The notes under the pieces are model-generated. The model was not told the origin of the DNA and ran no database searches. It saw nothing but the letters and a program-made list of their open reading frames with translations. Both the position numbers and the translations under genes were made by a program. 64,000 nt of DNA from Pantoea sp. (GTDB lineage: Bacteria > Pseudomonadota > Gammaproteobacteria > Enterobacterales > Enterobacteriaceae), in assembly GCF_028283705.1 (NCBI RefSeq), contig NZ_JAPWKD010000022.1:1-64000 (forward strand), given 5' to 3'. Shown here in pieces: positions 44,795 to 55,006 of the stretch (within the stretch, counting starts at the first letter, position 1; each line of letters begins with the position of its first letter).

Positions 44795-46279
44795 TCAGCG
44801 CTGCGGCGGCTCGGCAAAGATACCTAGCTCATCCCAGATGGCGTCAATGCGCGCCGTCACCGCCGGATCTTTGACAATCGGGGTTCCCCACTCACGCGTC
44901 GTTTCACCTGGCCATTTATTGGTGGCATCGAGTCCCATCTTCGACCCCAGCCCGGAGACCGGCGAGGCAAAATCGAGGTAGTCGATTGGCGTGTTCTCAA
45001 CCATCACCGTGTCGCGCGCCGGGTCCATACGCGTAGTAATCGCCCAAATCACATCATTCCAGTCACGCGCGTTGACGTCATCGTCACACACAATAACAAA
45101 TTTGGTGTACATGAACTGCCGCAGGAACGACCAGACGCCAAACATCACGCGCTTCGCATGACCGGCATACTGTTTTTTCATCGTCACTACTGCCAGACGA
45201 TACGAACAGCCTTCCGGTGGCAGATAGAAATCAACAATTTCCGGGAACTGTTTGATCAGAATCGGCACCAGCACTTCATTTAACGCAACGCCCAGCACCG
45301 CCGGTTCATCCGGTGGACGGCCGGTATAGGTTGAGTGATAAATCGGGTTACGACGTTGCGTTATATGCGTCACGGTAAACACCGGGAAGTTATCTACTTC
45401 ATTGTAGTAGCCAGTGTGATCGCCGTACGGACCTTCTGGCGCCATATCGCCCGGCTCGATGTAACCTTCCAGCACGATTTCAGCGCTGGCGGGGACTTCG
45501 AGGTCGTTAGACAGACACTTCACCACTTCAGTTTTATTGCCACGCAGCAGGCCCGCGAAGGCGTATTCCGATAAGGTATCCGGTACCGGAGTCACCGCAC
45601 CCAGAATGGTTGCCGGATCAGCACCGAGGGCGACAGAAACCGGAAAACGCTCGCCGGGGTGAGCTTTACACCACTCCTGGAAATCGAGCGCGCCGCCGCG
45701 ATGCGATAGCCAGCGCATAATAAGACGATTTTTGCCAATCACCTGCTGGCGATAAATCCCGAGATTCTGGCGCTCTTTATGCGGTCCGCGCGTCACCGTC
45801 AGGCCCCAGGTGATCAGCGGTGCGGCATCATCCGGCCAGCATTTCATCACCGGAATGCGCGATAAATCGACCTCATCACCGCTGAATACTTCTTCCTGAC
45901 AAGGCGCATTACGCAGCCGTTTGGTCGGCATGTTCAGCACCTGCTTAAACTGCGGCATCTTGTCAAACAGGTCGCGAAAGCCCTTTGGCGGCTCAGGTTC
46001 TTTCAGGAATGCCAGCAGTTTGCCCACTTCGCGCAGCGCACTGACCTCTTCCTGCCCCATGCCCATCGCCACGCGTTTCGGCGTACCAAACAGGTTGCAC
46101 AGCACCGGCATGTTGTAGCCTTTCGGGTTTTCGAACAGCAACGCCGGACCGCCCGCACGCAGGGTACGGTCAGCAATTTCGGTCATCTCCAGTTCGGGAT
46201 CGATCGCCTGAGTGATGCGTTTTAACTCGCCCCGCTGCTCCAGCAGCGCAAGGAAATCACGTAAATCCTGATATTTCAT
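44795..46279 (-). CDS. ubiD: 4-hydroxy-3-polyprenylbenzoate decarboxylase
   Basis: Prenylated-FMN-dependent decarboxylase of ubiquinone synthesis; the cofactor is made by UbiX. The protein has 494 residues (E. coli 497). Family hallmarks include the [11 protein letters not shown] stretch with prFMN ligands and the conserved Glu-rich [11 protein letters not shown] segment near 285. It precedes fre and follows pepE. Confidence 0.96.
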   Translation of the reverse strand: MKYQDLRDFLALLEQRGELKRITQAIDPELEMTEIADRTLRAGGPALLFENPKGYNMPVLCNLFGTPKRVAMGMGQEEVSALREVGKLLAFLKEPEPPKGFRDLFDKMPQFKQVLNMPTKRLRNAPCQEEVFSGDEVDLSRIPVMKCWPDDAAPLITWGLTVTRGPHKERQNLGIYRQQVIGKNRLIMRWLSHRGGALDFQEWCKAHPGERFPVSVALGADPATILGAVTPVPDTLSEYAFAGLLRGNKTEVVKCLSNDLEVPASAEIVLEGYIEPGDMAPEGPYGDHTGYYNEVDNFPVFTVTHITQRRNPIYHSTYTGRPPDEPAVLGVALNEVLVPILIKQFPEIVDFYLPPEGCSYRLAVVTMKKQYAGHAKRVMFGVWSFLRQFMYTKFVIVCDDDVNARDWNDVIWAITTRMDPARDTVMVENTPIDYLDFASPVSGLGSKMGLDATNKWPGETTREWGTPIVKDPAVTARIDAIWDELGIFAEPPQR

Positions 46280-46353
46280 GTAGGGTTAGCTTTCCGGCCT
46301 GAGATAATCGGCCATTATAGGGCCGATTCCGCAGGCTTGTTGAGGTTTCTGCG

Positions 46354-47085
46354 TCAGGCGGGCTGACAGGAGAATGGCACCAGCGATTGCAACGCCAGGA
46401 CATCGTGGTACGCAGCAATGGGTTCACCATGGCGGAAAACTTTAAAATCTTCACCACGCGCGCTGTAGTAACGCAGACGATCTTCGCTGACATGCAGGAA
46501 ACTGCCTTCGCGCAGCGCAATCACCGATTCGCTCGGGTTGACCGCACAGAACTCTGCCAGACGCTCATCCCGGGTTTCCCCCATGTGGCCGCTGACGTGT
46601 GCATCGAGGTAATGCGGATTGATCTGTACCGGGAACAGCCCCAGCGCAGGCAACACCACGCTGCTGCGCACCGGCATATCATTGGTGGTACGGATGGAAG
46701 GTGTCGCCACGTTGCAACCGGCGCTCCAGCCAACGTAAGGCACGTGACGTTCACGCACCGCCCGCTGGATCGCCACAATCAAACCCTGTTCATGCAGCAT
46801 CTGGTTCAGCAGCCAGGTGTTGCCGCCGCTCACCAGAATCAGTTCTGCCTGTTCAATCGCTTCGACCGGAGTAGCGAACTCATGCACGGTGCGCACCTGA
46901 ATACCGAGTGAATCGCTCAGATCCTGCGCGCGCTGGGCATGATCACCACGAATAATAGCGTAGGGTACCAGCACCGCAGAAGTAATACCGCGTTGTGCAA
47001 TCATCGCATGAAGCTGTGGGTGGGCATAACTCAGCAACGGAGCATCGTCGGCCAGCTTGCCGTTGCTTAACAGGAACAGTTCCAT
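46354..47085 (-). CDS. pepE: Dipeptidase E (alpha-aspartyl dipeptidase)
   Basis: A serine peptidase of family S51 that hydrolyses dipeptides with N-terminal aspartate. It has 243 residues. The nucleophile Ser121 lies in GWSAG and the catalytic His158 in INPHY; the conserved RTTNDMP follows the nucleophile. The match to E. coli PepE is clear but moderate, and the C-terminal part differs. In E. coli pepE is far from here; in this genome it stands between ubiD and rfaH, transcribed leftwards with ubiD. Confidence 0.85.
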   Translation of the reverse strand: MELFLLSNGKLADDAPLLSYAHPQLHAMIAQRGITSAVLVPYAIIRGDHAQRAQDLSDSLGIQVRTVHEFATPVEAIEQAELILVSGGNTWLLNQMLHEQGLIVAIQRAVRERHVPYVGWSAGCNVATPSIRTTNDMPVRSSVVLPALGLFPVQINPHYLDAHVSGHMGETRDERLAEFCAVNPSESVIALREGSFLHVSEDRLRYYSARGEDFKVFRHGEPIAAYHDVLALQSLVPFSCQPA

Positions 47086-47293
47086 CAGACGGTCCTTTCA
47101 TTCATAAGATGGTGAAGGAGTCTGATACAGAAGATTGCCAGACGTCAATTTTCTTACAGAAAACGATCAAAAAGGTCTCAGACTCAGAAAAATCGTAGTG
47201 AAATTTGTTTTACAGCTGCGTTTACCCCGGCCGATGCGCTATAACTCTGAAAGCAGGTTTGCTATTCTTAGCGTCCATTCTTTGGGAGCAGTT

Positions 47294-47782
47294 ATGGAAT
47301 CCTGGTACTTACTTTATTGCAAACGTGGACAGCTATTGCGCGCGAAAGAGCATCTTGAGCGGCAGGAGGTAAATTGCCTCAGCCCGATGATTGCTCTGGA
47401 AAAAATCGTTCGTGGCAAACGCACCACCGTAAGTGAACCGCTGTTCCCCAACTATCTGTTTATTGAATTCGATCCGGAAGCGATTCATACCACCACCATC
47501 AGCAGCACGCGTGGTGTCAGCCATTTCGTGCGCTTCGGGGCGATGCCGGCGACGGTGCCGTATGAAGTGATCGAAGCACTGCAAAGTGACGCGCCACAGA
47601 TCCTGCTGGACCCGGAAACGCCACAGGTCGGTGATGAAGTGATCATCACCGATGGCACCTTCGAAGGTCTGCGTGCCATTTTTGCCGAGCCGGATGGCGA
47701 GACCCGTTCCATCTTGCTGCTGAACCTGCTGAATAAGCAGGTTATGCGCAGCGTCGATAACAAACAGTTCCGCAAAGCCTAA
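47294..47782 (+). CDS. rfaH: Transcription antiterminator RfaH
   Basis: Specialised NusG paralogue that binds ops-paused polymerase and allows transcription of long operons such as LPS core, capsule and haemolysin genes. The start [14 protein letters not shown] gives 162 residues, as in E. coli, with GGGAGCA upstream. The NGN domain (1-100) with EHLERQ and FVRFGA, and the fold-switching C-terminal KOW domain, are visible. The stop overlaps that of convergent tatD by 3 bases. An extended -10 (TGCTATTCT, about 47260-47268) may be its promoter. Confidence 0.95.
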   Translation: MESWYLLYCKRGQLLRAKEHLERQEVNCLSPMIALEKIVRGKRTTVSEPLFPNYLFIEFDPEAIHTTTISSTRGVSHFVRFGAMPATVPYEVIEALQSDAPQILLDPETPQVGDEVIITDGTFEGLRAIFAEPDGETRSILLLNLLNKQVMRSVDNKQFRKA

Positions 47783-48561
47783 ACCAATCTGAACAGCTGG
47801 CGCGCGTTGTAATCCACCTGTGCGCCCAGCGTTGCTGCATCCTCATTACGCCATAACGCCACTTGCTGCACGATGTGCGGCAGAAAACACGGTTCATTAC
47901 GACGCGACGTCGGACGCGGATGCATATCACGCGGCAGCAAATAAGGCGCATCGGTTTCCAGCAGCAGGCGGTCAGCCGGAATCAATGGCAACAGTTCACG
48001 CAGCCCCATGCCACGGCGTTCGTCGCATACCCAACCGGTAATTCCCACTGACAGCCCCAGCGCCAGGCAGGCCTCCAGTTCTTCGCGCGTGCCGGTAAAA
48101 CAATGCGCCACCGCACCCACCAGTTTTGGCAGCCAGGGTTGCAGAATCGCAGCAAAACGCGCGTGCGCTTCGCGGCAATGCAGAAATACCGGCAGCTGTA
48201 ATTCAGCCGCCAGCTGCAGTTGCGCATCGAAGGCGTATTCCTGCTGGTCATGGGCGGAGAAGTTGCGGTTAAAGTCCAGTCCGCATTCACCAATCGCCAC
48301 CACCTGCTCACTTTCTGCCAGGCGGCGCAGGGTGTTGGCAGTTTCTGCCGACCATTCGCTGGCATGGTGCGGATGCACACCTGCGGTTGACCAGCAGTAG
48401 CCAGAATGCAATGCAGCCAGCCGCTGTGCCTGTTGGCTTTCCAGCGCGTTGGTGCCCGTGATTAACAGGCCGGTGACGCCTGCGTCGCGCGCACGCGTCA
48501 CCACCTGTTCGCGATCTTTGGCGAATTGCGTGCTGGTCAGGTTTACACCGATATCAAACAT
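47779..48561 (-). CDS. tatD: TatD family 3'-5' DNase
   Basis: Metal-dependent exonuclease of the TatD family; despite the name it is not needed for Tat export. The start [13 protein letters not shown] gives 260 residues, the E. coli length; an upstream start would lie inside a terminator hairpin. Metal ligands: GVHPHHA (about 63-69), [19 protein letters not shown] and ETDAPYL. The first ligand motif is the degenerate form usual for TatD itself. A terminator sits 11 bp upstream of its start, between it and tatC. Confidence 0.95.
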   Translation of the reverse strand: MFDIGVNLTSTQFAKDREQVVTRARDAGVTGLLITGTNALESQQAQRLAALHSGYCWSTAGVHPHHASEWSAETANTLRRLAESEQVVAIGECGLDFNRNFSAHDQQEYAFDAQLQLAAELQLPVFLHCREAHARFAAILQPWLPKLVGAVAHCFTGTREELEACLALGLSVGITGWVCDERRGMGLRELLPLIPADRLLLETDAPYLLPRDMHPRPTSRRNEPCFLPHIVQQVALWRNEDAATLGAQVDYNARQLFRLV

Positions 48562-48571
48562 GTTTTTTCCC

Positions 48572-48600
48572 AAATAAAAACCGCCCAACAAGCGGGCGGT
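48572..48600 (-). terminator. Terminator between tatC and tatD
   Basis: Stem accgccc / gggcggt with a 7-nt loop, followed on the minus strand by TTTTATTTG. It lies 49 bp past the tatC stop and about 11 bp before the tatD start. A further small inverted repeat, tcccgc / gcggga, lies between it and tatC. Confidence 0.75.
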
Positions 48601-48648
48601 TCAGATTCATCATCATCCCGCTCGCACGCGGGATACTCAGCCTGGATA

Positions 48649-49425
48649 TCAGGATTCGGTGTGATGCTCCTCGTCAACCGATTCTGAATCCGACTCCGAC
48701 TTTCGTCCTTTCCCCACATAGTAGCGGGAGAAGAATACGCCGACTTCAAACAGGCAGTACATCGGAATAGCGAGCAAAGTTTGTGAGAAAACATCCGGTG
48801 GTGTGAGCAACATCCCAACAACGAACGCACCAACCAGAATGTAGGGACGTTTCTTTTTCAGATCTTCCGGCGTGGTGATCCCGGTCCAGCACAGCAGCAC
48901 AATCACCACCGGCACCTCAAACGCCACCCCAAATGCCAGGAACAGGGTCATGACGAAGTCGAGATAGTGGGTGATATCCGTGGCGATCTGCACGCCCTGC
49001 GGCGCGGTTTTGGCAAAGAAGCCAAACGCCAGCGGGAACACGATGAAGTAAGCAAAAGCCACACCGACGTAAAATAACAGCGTGCTGGAGAACAGCAGCG
49101 GCATCACCAGCTTGCGCTCATGGCGATACAGCGCAGGCGCAATGAACGCCCATACCTGATACAGAATCACCGGTACGGCCAGAAACACCGAAACAATGAT
49201 GGTGAGCTTTATCGGGGTAAAGAACGGCGATGCGACTTCGGTCGCAATCATGGTAGCACCGGCTGGCATCTGCCTGATCAACGGCTCTGCCACAATATGG
49301 TAGATATCATTGGCGAAGTAGATCAGCGCCAGAAAGATGACAAATACCGCGATGATGCAGTTTAACAGACGCTTGCGCAGCTCAATCAGATGGCTGATGA
49401 GCGGTTGTGTATCTTCAACGGCCAT
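48649..49425 (-). CDS. tatC: Sec-independent translocase subunit TatC
   Basis: Polytopic membrane core that recognises twin-arginine signal peptides. The 258 residues equal E. coli. Six hydrophobic segments are visible; the functionally important Glu15, Phe94 and Glu103 are all conserved. The C-terminal tail is acidic and cytoplasmic. It starts 2 bp after tatB in the tatABC operon. Confidence 0.97.
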   Translation of the reverse strand: MAVEDTQPLISHLIELRKRLLNCIIAVFVIFLALIYFANDIYHIVAEPLIRQMPAGATMIATEVASPFFTPIKLTIIVSVFLAVPVILYQVWAFIAPALYRHERKLVMPLLFSSTLLFYVGVAFAYFIVFPLAFGFFAKTAPQGVQIATDITHYLDFVMTLFLAFGVAFEVPVVIVLLCWTGITTPEDLKKKRPYILVGAFVVGMLLTPPDVFSQTLLAIPMYCLFEVGVFFSRYYVGKGRKSESDSESVDEEHHTES

Positions 49426-49427
49426 GT

Positions 49428-49955
49428 TTATCGTTCATCATTTGCAGAAGGAGTTGGCGCTGTGCTGCGAGGCGCACTGGCGGTGTCGGGTTTGTCCACG
49501 GCAGATGGAGCAGCGTGCGGTGCCTGCGCTGGCGCGCTGGCCTGATGTTCTGCTGTTGCGGGCGTTACTGCTGTCGCAGGCGTTACCGGTGGCACAGAAG
49601 CAGCAGGTGGCGGCGTATGAATGGTATTCGCTTCATCTTCCGCTTTCTCTATATCGATGCTCTGCTGATAAGAACGTTTCATGGAATCGGCGGTTTTACG
49701 CAACTCTTCCATCGATTCTTTCAGTTCCGGTGACAGCGTGCCACGGCCCGCTTCTTCCACCTTCTTCAGGCTATCCTGCAGCTCCTGCAGTTTCAGTTCC
49801 TGCGCCAGTTCATTCTGCACGTTAGCCGCCAGCGAGCGAATTGCACGAATCCAGCCCACTACGGTTTTTACCGCAACCGGTAATCGTTGCGGACCGAGAA
49901 CAATCAGCCCGATAACGAACACCAATACCAGTTCACTAAAACCAATGTCGAACAC
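49428..49955 (-). CDS. tatB: Sec-independent translocase subunit TatB
   Basis: Single-span membrane protein that forms the substrate receptor with TatC. It has 175 residues. The N-terminal helix ([22 protein letters not shown]) contains the conserved Glu8 and the Gly-Pro hinge, followed by an amphipathic helix. The C-terminal third (about 115-175) is a low-complexity Pro/Ala/Thr tail, more extreme than in E. coli, and probably disordered. It starts 2 bp after tatA. Confidence 0.96.
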   Translation of the reverse strand: MFDIGFSELVLVFVIGLIVLGPQRLPVAVKTVVGWIRAIRSLAANVQNELAQELKLQELQDSLKKVEEAGRGTLSPELKESMEELRKTADSMKRSYQQSIDIEKAEDEANTIHTPPPAASVPPVTPATAVTPATAEHQASAPAQAPHAAPSAVDKPDTASAPRSTAPTPSANDER

Positions 49956-49957
49956 AG

Positions 49958-50212
49958 TTATACCTGCTTGTCGTTCCTGGCGTCGTCTTTACTAGCCGAG
50001 GTTTGCTGTTTATCTGCCAGGGTTTTGGCGTTGAAGTCAGCGTCCTGCTCTTTCGGTTGATCCTTTTTCTCGTCTTCGTCACCCATCGCTTTTTTGAAGC
50101 CACGGATGGAAGACCCTAAATCCGAACCCAGATTGCGTAGCTTATTGGTACCGAACAGAAGTACAACAATGACGGCAATGATTAACAATTGCCAAATACT
50201 GATACCGCCCAT
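49958..50212 (-). CDS. tatA: Sec-independent translocase subunit TatA
   Basis: Pore-forming subunit of the Tat system. The start [14 protein letters not shown] gives 84 residues (E. coli 89) and has GAGG 8 bases upstream; a longer frame begins far upstream without conservation. One membrane helix (about 4-20), the Phe20-Gly21 hinge and an amphipathic helix with IRGFKKAM are present. It is the first gene of tatABC, 110 bp after ubiB. Confidence 0.96.
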   Translation of the reverse strand: MGGISIWQLLIIAVIVVLLFGTNKLRNLGSDLGSSIRGFKKAMGDEDEKKDQPKEQDADFNAKTLADKQQTSASKDDARNDKQV

Positions 50213-50322
50213 GAGATATGCCTCTAATATTCTGTGAAAAACTGTTGAATGTAACACACAGAAAGCCCATATGATTTCGGGCCTTAGCATGCGACATTAC
50301 GCGTTTTAGATCTGGCTGACAA

Positions 50323-51960
50323 TCAGTTTGTCTTGCGCCAGCCTATCAGCCAGGTAACGATGCCTGCGGCCATTAAAATCGCGGGAAACAAATCCCACTC
50401 AGGCCGACTCAGTAGCACTGCGGTGCCACTTAATAACAGTGTAGCCCCTACTCCGAACAGATAACGCGCCTTGTTATGACGGGTGCGTTGCGCATTCATA
50501 TCGGTGACCAGTTTATCGACGCTGTGCTGTAGCAATTTGTGCTGGCGCATGCTGTCGTAAAACAGTTCCGGCAGCTCCGGCAGTTTTTCTGCCCAGAAGG
50601 GAGCCTTGTCTTTCACCGCGCGCCAGATGGCCGGAATACCAATCTGATCTTTAATCCAGTCTTCGAGGAACGGTTTAGCGGTTTTCCACAAATCGAGCTG
50701 CGGATAGAGCTGACGGCCAATCCCCTCGATATACAGCAGGGTTTTCTGCAACAGCACCAGCTGTGGCTGCACTTCCATGTTGAAGCGACGTGCGGTGTTG
50801 AACAGGTTGAGCAACACATGGCCAAAGGAGATCTCTGCCAGCGGCTTCTCAAAAATCGGTTCACACACGGTACGAATCGCAAACTCAAAATCTTCGACGT
50901 TGGTATCCGGCGGCACCCAGCCGGAATCAACATGCAGCTCCGCCACCTTGCGGTAATCGCGGTTAAAGAACGCGATAAAGTTTTCCGCCAGGTAACGTTT
51001 ATCCTCTTTGTTCAGCGAACCGACGATACCGCAGTCGATGCCGATATATTGCGGATCTTCCGGATGGTCGTAGCTGACGAAGATGTTGCCGGGATGCATA
51101 TCGGCATGGAAGAAACTGTCACGGAACACCTGGGTGAAGAACACCTGCACACCACGCTCGGCCAGCAGCTTCATATTGACGCCATGCTGCTCCAGCGTGG
51201 CGACGTCAGAGATCGGAATGCCGTAGATACGTTCCATTACCAGCATCGATTCACTGCAATAATCGGAGAAGATTTCCGGCACATACAGCATGCGGCTCTG
51301 GTCAAAGTTACGACGCAGTTGAATCGCGTTGGCAGCTTCACGCAGCAGATTGAGTTCATCAATCAAGGTTTTTTCGTAGTCGCGCACCACTTCCTGCGGA
51401 CGCAGACGACGCCCATCCGGCAGCAAACGCGGCACCCAACGCGCCAGGCGGTAGATCAGCTTCATATCCGCTTTGATCACCGGCAGGATATCCGGGCGGA
51501 TCACTTTGATCACCACTTCACGACCATTCTCTTTCAGGGTCGCGGTATGGACCTGAGCAATAGACGCCGAGGCCAGTGGCGTGATCTCGAAATCGTCAAA
51601 CCAGGTTTCCACCGGCCCGCCGATCGCTTTCTCGATTTGCGCTTTGGCTTTAACGCCATCAAACGGTGCAACGCGGTCCTGCAGGATCGCCAGCTCATCA
51701 GCGATCGCCGGGGGAAACAGATCGCGCCGTGTCGAGAGCATCTGACCGAACTTGATCCACACCGGCCCCAGTTGCTCCATCGCCAGACGTATCCGCACGC
51801 CCATCGATTCGTTTTTGTGTTTGTTGGGGATCCAGAAAATGCAGCGCCGCCATAAACGCAGGGGCAGCGTGATACGCATGTGGGGAATCAGTTCATCAAG
51901 GCCATAGCTGAGAAAGACCTTTACGATAAAATATAAGCGCCGAATTTCTCCCAGCGTCAT
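50323..51960 (-). CDS. ubiB: Ubiquinone biosynthesis ATPase/kinase-like UbiB
   Basis: Member of the UbiB/ADCK family; a membrane-anchored ATPase that supports ubiquinone synthesis. The start [11 protein letters not shown] gives 545 residues (E. coli 546); a start 37 codons upstream would overlap ubiJ deeply and is not conserved. The family KxGQ motif occurs in [12 protein letters not shown] near 80-91; ADMHPGNI and IDCGIVG mark the catalytic region. Two membrane helices are at the C-terminus. It overlaps ubiJ by 4 bases. Confidence 0.96.
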   Translation of the reverse strand: MTLGEIRRLYFIVKVFLSYGLDELIPHMRITLPLRLWRRCIFWIPNKHKNESMGVRIRLAMEQLGPVWIKFGQMLSTRRDLFPPAIADELAILQDRVAPFDGVKAKAQIEKAIGGPVETWFDDFEITPLASASIAQVHTATLKENGREVVIKVIRPDILPVIKADMKLIYRLARWVPRLLPDGRRLRPQEVVRDYEKTLIDELNLLREAANAIQLRRNFDQSRMLYVPEIFSDYCSESMLVMERIYGIPISDVATLEQHGVNMKLLAERGVQVFFTQVFRDSFFHADMHPGNIFVSYDHPEDPQYIGIDCGIVGSLNKEDKRYLAENFIAFFNRDYRKVAELHVDSGWVPPDTNVEDFEFAIRTVCEPIFEKPLAEISFGHVLLNLFNTARRFNMEVQPQLVLLQKTLLYIEGIGRQLYPQLDLWKTAKPFLEDWIKDQIGIPAIWRAVKDKAPFWAEKLPELPELFYDSMRQHKLLQHSVDKLVTDMNAQRTRHNKARYLFGVGATLLLSGTAVLLSRPEWDLFPAILMAAGIVTWLIGWRKTN

Positions 51961-52562
51961 TTCGCCTCCAGCTGTGCTAAACGCGCCTCTAACGCATTGA
52001 GCGAACGTTCCATCGCTTCCACTTCCTCGCAAAACCAGGCGAGTTCCAGCGCACCCGGCGCCAGTCGCCACTCTTCAGTGAGGGTCTGACCCAGGTAATC
52101 CTGGCGACGCGTCACCTCGTGTTGCACAAACTTCAGCGCGCGCTGTGCGGCCTGGCTGATACCCTGCGCGGCGATATCACCAATCCACGGCGCGAGATAT
52201 TCCGCCGGATCCAGCTCTGCCAGATCCATCAACGCCGAGAATTGCTGCACCACCTGCAAATCCCCCTCCACTTCCAGCTCGCCGCTGCGAATCAGGCCGG
52301 TGAGTTGCTGGCGGTCACGCAATTTCGGCAGGGTGCTAAGGCGCAGGCTGACGGTGCAATCGCTGCTGTCCTGCCAGTCGCCAAGCACATCCAGCTGATT
52401 TTCGCTGAACACCAGCACCAGCGGGAATGAGAGTTCCTGCAACCGTAACATCAGCACTTTGCCCGCCAGACGTTGGCGTGCCGCTTTCAGGCTGCGATCG
52501 CGATACAAAACACGATTGAGGGCGGTCTCAAGACCGCCGGTAATCAAAGGAGTGAAAGTCAT
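51957..52562 (-). CDS. ubiJ: Ubiquinone biosynthesis accessory factor UbiJ
   Basis: Lipid-binding scaffold of the soluble Ubi complex. It has 201 residues if translated from the second ATG, as in E. coli; an ATG two codons earlier is equally possible, and neither has a strong ribosome-binding site, suggesting coupling to ubiE 12 bp upstream. It has an SCP2-like domain (about 15-115) with [21 protein letters not shown], and a C-terminal helical coiled segment ([12 protein letters not shown]). Confidence 0.93.
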   Translation of the reverse strand: MTFTPLITGGLETALNRVLYRDRSLKAARQRLAGKVLMLRLQELSFPLVLVFSENQLDVLGDWQDSSDCTVSLRLSTLPKLRDRQQLTGLIRSGELEVEGDLQVVQQFSALMDLAELDPAEYLAPWIGDIAAQGISQAAQRALKFVQHEVTRRQDYLGQTLTEEWRLAPGALELAWFCEEVEAMERSLNALEARLAQLEAK

Positions 52563-52574
52563 GGCCATGATTTG

Positions 52575-53333
52575 TCAGAACTTAAAGCCGCGATGCAACG
52601 CGACGATGCCGCCAGTCATGTTGAAGTAGGTGGTATTCTCAAAACCCGCGTCATTCATCATCGCCTTCAGGGTTTCCTGATCGGGATGCATACGGATCGA
52701 TTCCGCCAGATAGCGATAGCTTTCGGCATCCTGCGCCACCAGTTGACCAATACGCGGCAGAATGTGGAACGAGTAAGCATCATAGGCTTTGCTCAGCGGT
52801 TCGATCAGCGGTTTGGAGAATTCCAGCACCAGCAGGCGTCCGCCTGGCTTCAATACGCGGAACATGGAAGCCAGCGCTTTCTCTTTTTCCGTCACGTTAC
52901 GCAGACCAAAAGAGATGGTGATGCAATCGAAATAGTTATCCGGGAAAGGCAATGCTTCGGCGTTGGCCTGCACATAGCTGACGTTGCCAGCAATGCCGAG
53001 ATTACGCAGTTTTTCACGGCCCATCTTCAGCATTGAGCTATTGATGTCCGCCAGCACCACCTGGCCGGTTTCGCCTACCAGACGCGAGAATTTCGCCGTC
53101 AGGTCGCCGGTACCACCGGCCAAATCCAGCACGCGCTGACCACGGCGCACGCCGCTGCTGTCGATGGTGAAACGCTTCCAGACACGATGGATGCCGAAGG
53201 ACATCAGATCGTTCATCAGGTCATATTTTGCCGCTACGGAGTGAAACACGTCGGCGACTTTATCTGCCTTTTCGCTTTTCGCGACGGTCTGAAAGCCAAA
53301 GTGGGTAGTTTCCTGCTGTGATTCATCTGCCAT
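52575..53333 (-). CDS. ubiE: Ubiquinone/menaquinone C-methyltransferase UbiE
   Basis: SAM-dependent methyltransferase acting on demethylmenaquinone and the ubiquinone precursor. The start [14 protein letters not shown] gives 252 residues (E. coli 251) with AGGT upstream. The SAM-binding motif [11 protein letters not shown] is at about 69-79; the UbiE signature [11 protein letters not shown] near 37 and [17 protein letters not shown] near 156 are present. It is the first gene of ubiE-ubiJ-ubiB. Confidence 0.97.
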   Translation of the reverse strand: MADESQQETTHFGFQTVAKSEKADKVADVFHSVAAKYDLMNDLMSFGIHRVWKRFTIDSSGVRRGQRVLDLAGGTGDLTAKFSRLVGETGQVVLADINSSMLKMGREKLRNLGIAGNVSYVQANAEALPFPDNYFDCITISFGLRNVTEKEKALASMFRVLKPGGRLLVLEFSKPLIEPLSKAYDAYSFHILPRIGQLVAQDAESYRYLAESIRMHPDQETLKAMMNDAGFENTTYFNMTGGIVALHRGFKF

Positions 53334-53408
53334 GGGTTTTACCTGTTCCACAAACAATTCTTCCCGAAGTGTATCAGAGTTGCGCTGGCCGGGCACGCGA
53401 CCGGCGTG

Positions 53409-54923
53409 CTATTCGTTGATGCGGCGCAGGGAAGCGGCGGCAGAATCTTCTGCTTTTTCATCAGGCTCGTCGTCATCGGCCCAATCCTCTTCCGTCTCTG
53501 ACGGTTGCGCCTGCGCCACCAGCTGCGGATTGATGGGGCGTTTGATCTCGACGCCCAGCGAACGGAACGCTTCACTTTGCGCAATAAGATTGCCGCGCCC
53601 TTCCGCCAGTTTTTTCATCGCCAGCTGGTAACTTTGCTGCGCTTTATCCAGGTTGTGACCAATGCCGCTCATGTCGTCGACAAACAGCCGCATTTTGTCA
53701 TACAGCCGTGCAGCACGATCGGCAATGCGCTGTGCGTTGCGGCTCTGATGCTCATAACGCCACAGATTGTTGATGGTGCGTAGCGCCACCAGCAGCGTGG
53801 TGGGGCTGACCAGCATGATATTCTGCTGCAACGCCTCGCTGATCAGCTCTGGCTGCCGATCGATCGCCAGCAGGAAAGCCGGTTCAACCGGGATAAACAT
53901 CAACACATAATCCAGGGAGCGTAAACCGGGCAATTGTTGATAATCTTTTCGTCCCAGCAGGCGAATATGGCCGCGCACCGCGTTGACGTGATCCTGAATC
54001 GCCTGCTCGCGGGTGGCCTCATCTTCGGCATTGAAATAGCGTTCATAGGCGATCAGCGTCATTTTGGCGTCAATCACCACATCCTTGCCCTGCGGCAGAC
54101 GCACAATCACATCCGGTTGCATCCTGCCCTGCGACTCCAGCTGAATGTTGACCTGGGTTTCATACTCATGACCTTCGCGCAGGCCCGATGCCTCCAGCAC
54201 CCGGCTGAGAACCACTTCGCCCCAGTTACCCTGGATTTTGTTGTCGCCTTTCAGCGCCTTGGTGAGGTTAATCGCTTCCTGCGCCATCTGCGCATTTAAC
54301 TGTTGCAGCTGACGGATTTCATGGGCCAGCGTATGGCGTTCACGCGCTTCCTGACCAAAGCTGTCATTTACCTGACGACGAAAACCGTCCAGCTGCTCGC
54401 GCAGCGGGCTGATCAGGTTATTCAGACTCTGGCGGTTTTGTTCATCAACACGACGACCGCTGTTTTCGAAGATGCGATTGGCAAGATTTTCGAACTGCGC
54501 GCTCAGACGCTGTTCGCTGTTGGTGAGCAGACGCTGTTTCTCCTCAGCGGCGAAACGCGTCTCTTCCAGGCGGATGGTGACTTCGCGTAGCTCGGCTTCC
54601 TGCGCGCTGTTCACTTCCAGCTGGTTACGCAGTTCACGGCTCAGCTGTTCGCTTTCGCCACGCCAGTAGTCAAGTTGTTGCAGGCGCTCCTGCGCACCAC
54701 TCAGCGCACCATGCAGCTGACGCAGCTCCTGTTCACGCTGCTGTACCTGCTGTTGCGTCAGCTCCAGTTGCTGCTGCTGGCGCTGCTGTGCATCTTCCAG
54801 CAAGCGGCGTTCGGTTAAAAAGCTGGCGTGCTGATGGCCCGCGCGCAGCTGCGCCACTATCCAGCCCAGGCCGAACCCGGCCAGCGCCAGTACGCCGCTG
54901 ATAATGATAAGTTGCTGATCCAT
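53409..54923 (-). CDS. rmuC: DNA recombination protein RmuC
   Basis: Predicted nuclease-like protein that limits recombination at inverted repeats in E. coli. The 504 residues (E. coli 475) begin with a membrane anchor (about 4-27), then a long Gln/Glu-rich coiled coil (about 40-220), then the RmuC domain of PD-(D/E)XK type with GNWGEVVL, DVIVRLPQGKDVVIDAK and VLMFIPVEPAF. The C-terminal tail is acidic. It lies 75 bp upstream of ubiE. Confidence 0.94.
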   Translation of the reverse strand: MDQQLIIISGVLALAGFGLGWIVAQLRAGHQHASFLTERRLLEDAQQRQQQQLELTQQQVQQREQELRQLHGALSGAQERLQQLDYWRGESEQLSRELRNQLEVNSAQEAELREVTIRLEETRFAAEEKQRLLTNSEQRLSAQFENLANRIFENSGRRVDEQNRQSLNNLISPLREQLDGFRRQVNDSFGQEARERHTLAHEIRQLQQLNAQMAQEAINLTKALKGDNKIQGNWGEVVLSRVLEASGLREGHEYETQVNIQLESQGRMQPDVIVRLPQGKDVVIDAKMTLIAYERYFNAEDEATREQAIQDHVNAVRGHIRLLGRKDYQQLPGLRSLDYVLMFIPVEPAFLLAIDRQPELISEALQQNIMLVSPTTLLVALRTINNLWRYEHQSRNAQRIADRAARLYDKMRLFVDDMSGIGHNLDKAQQSYQLAMKKLAEGRGNLIAQSEAFRSLGVEIKRPINPQLVAQAQPSETEEDWADDDEPDEKAEDSAAASLRRINE

Positions 54924-55006
54924 AATTCCCCCGTGGATCCTCTCGCTGAGGGAAAAGGTAGAGGCGCACTGTATAAATGTCCAGACAATTTTGCCAGATG
55001 GCAGGC

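Noticed and set aside
48562..48591. tatD start ten codons upstream
   Set aside because: That start lies inside a terminator hairpin and the added residues are not part of the family.
50539..51855. 438-codon open frame antisense to ubiB
   Set aside because: Codon bias of ubiB leaves the opposite frame open. The product is His/Gln-rich without a family, typical of antisense shadows in GC-rich genes.
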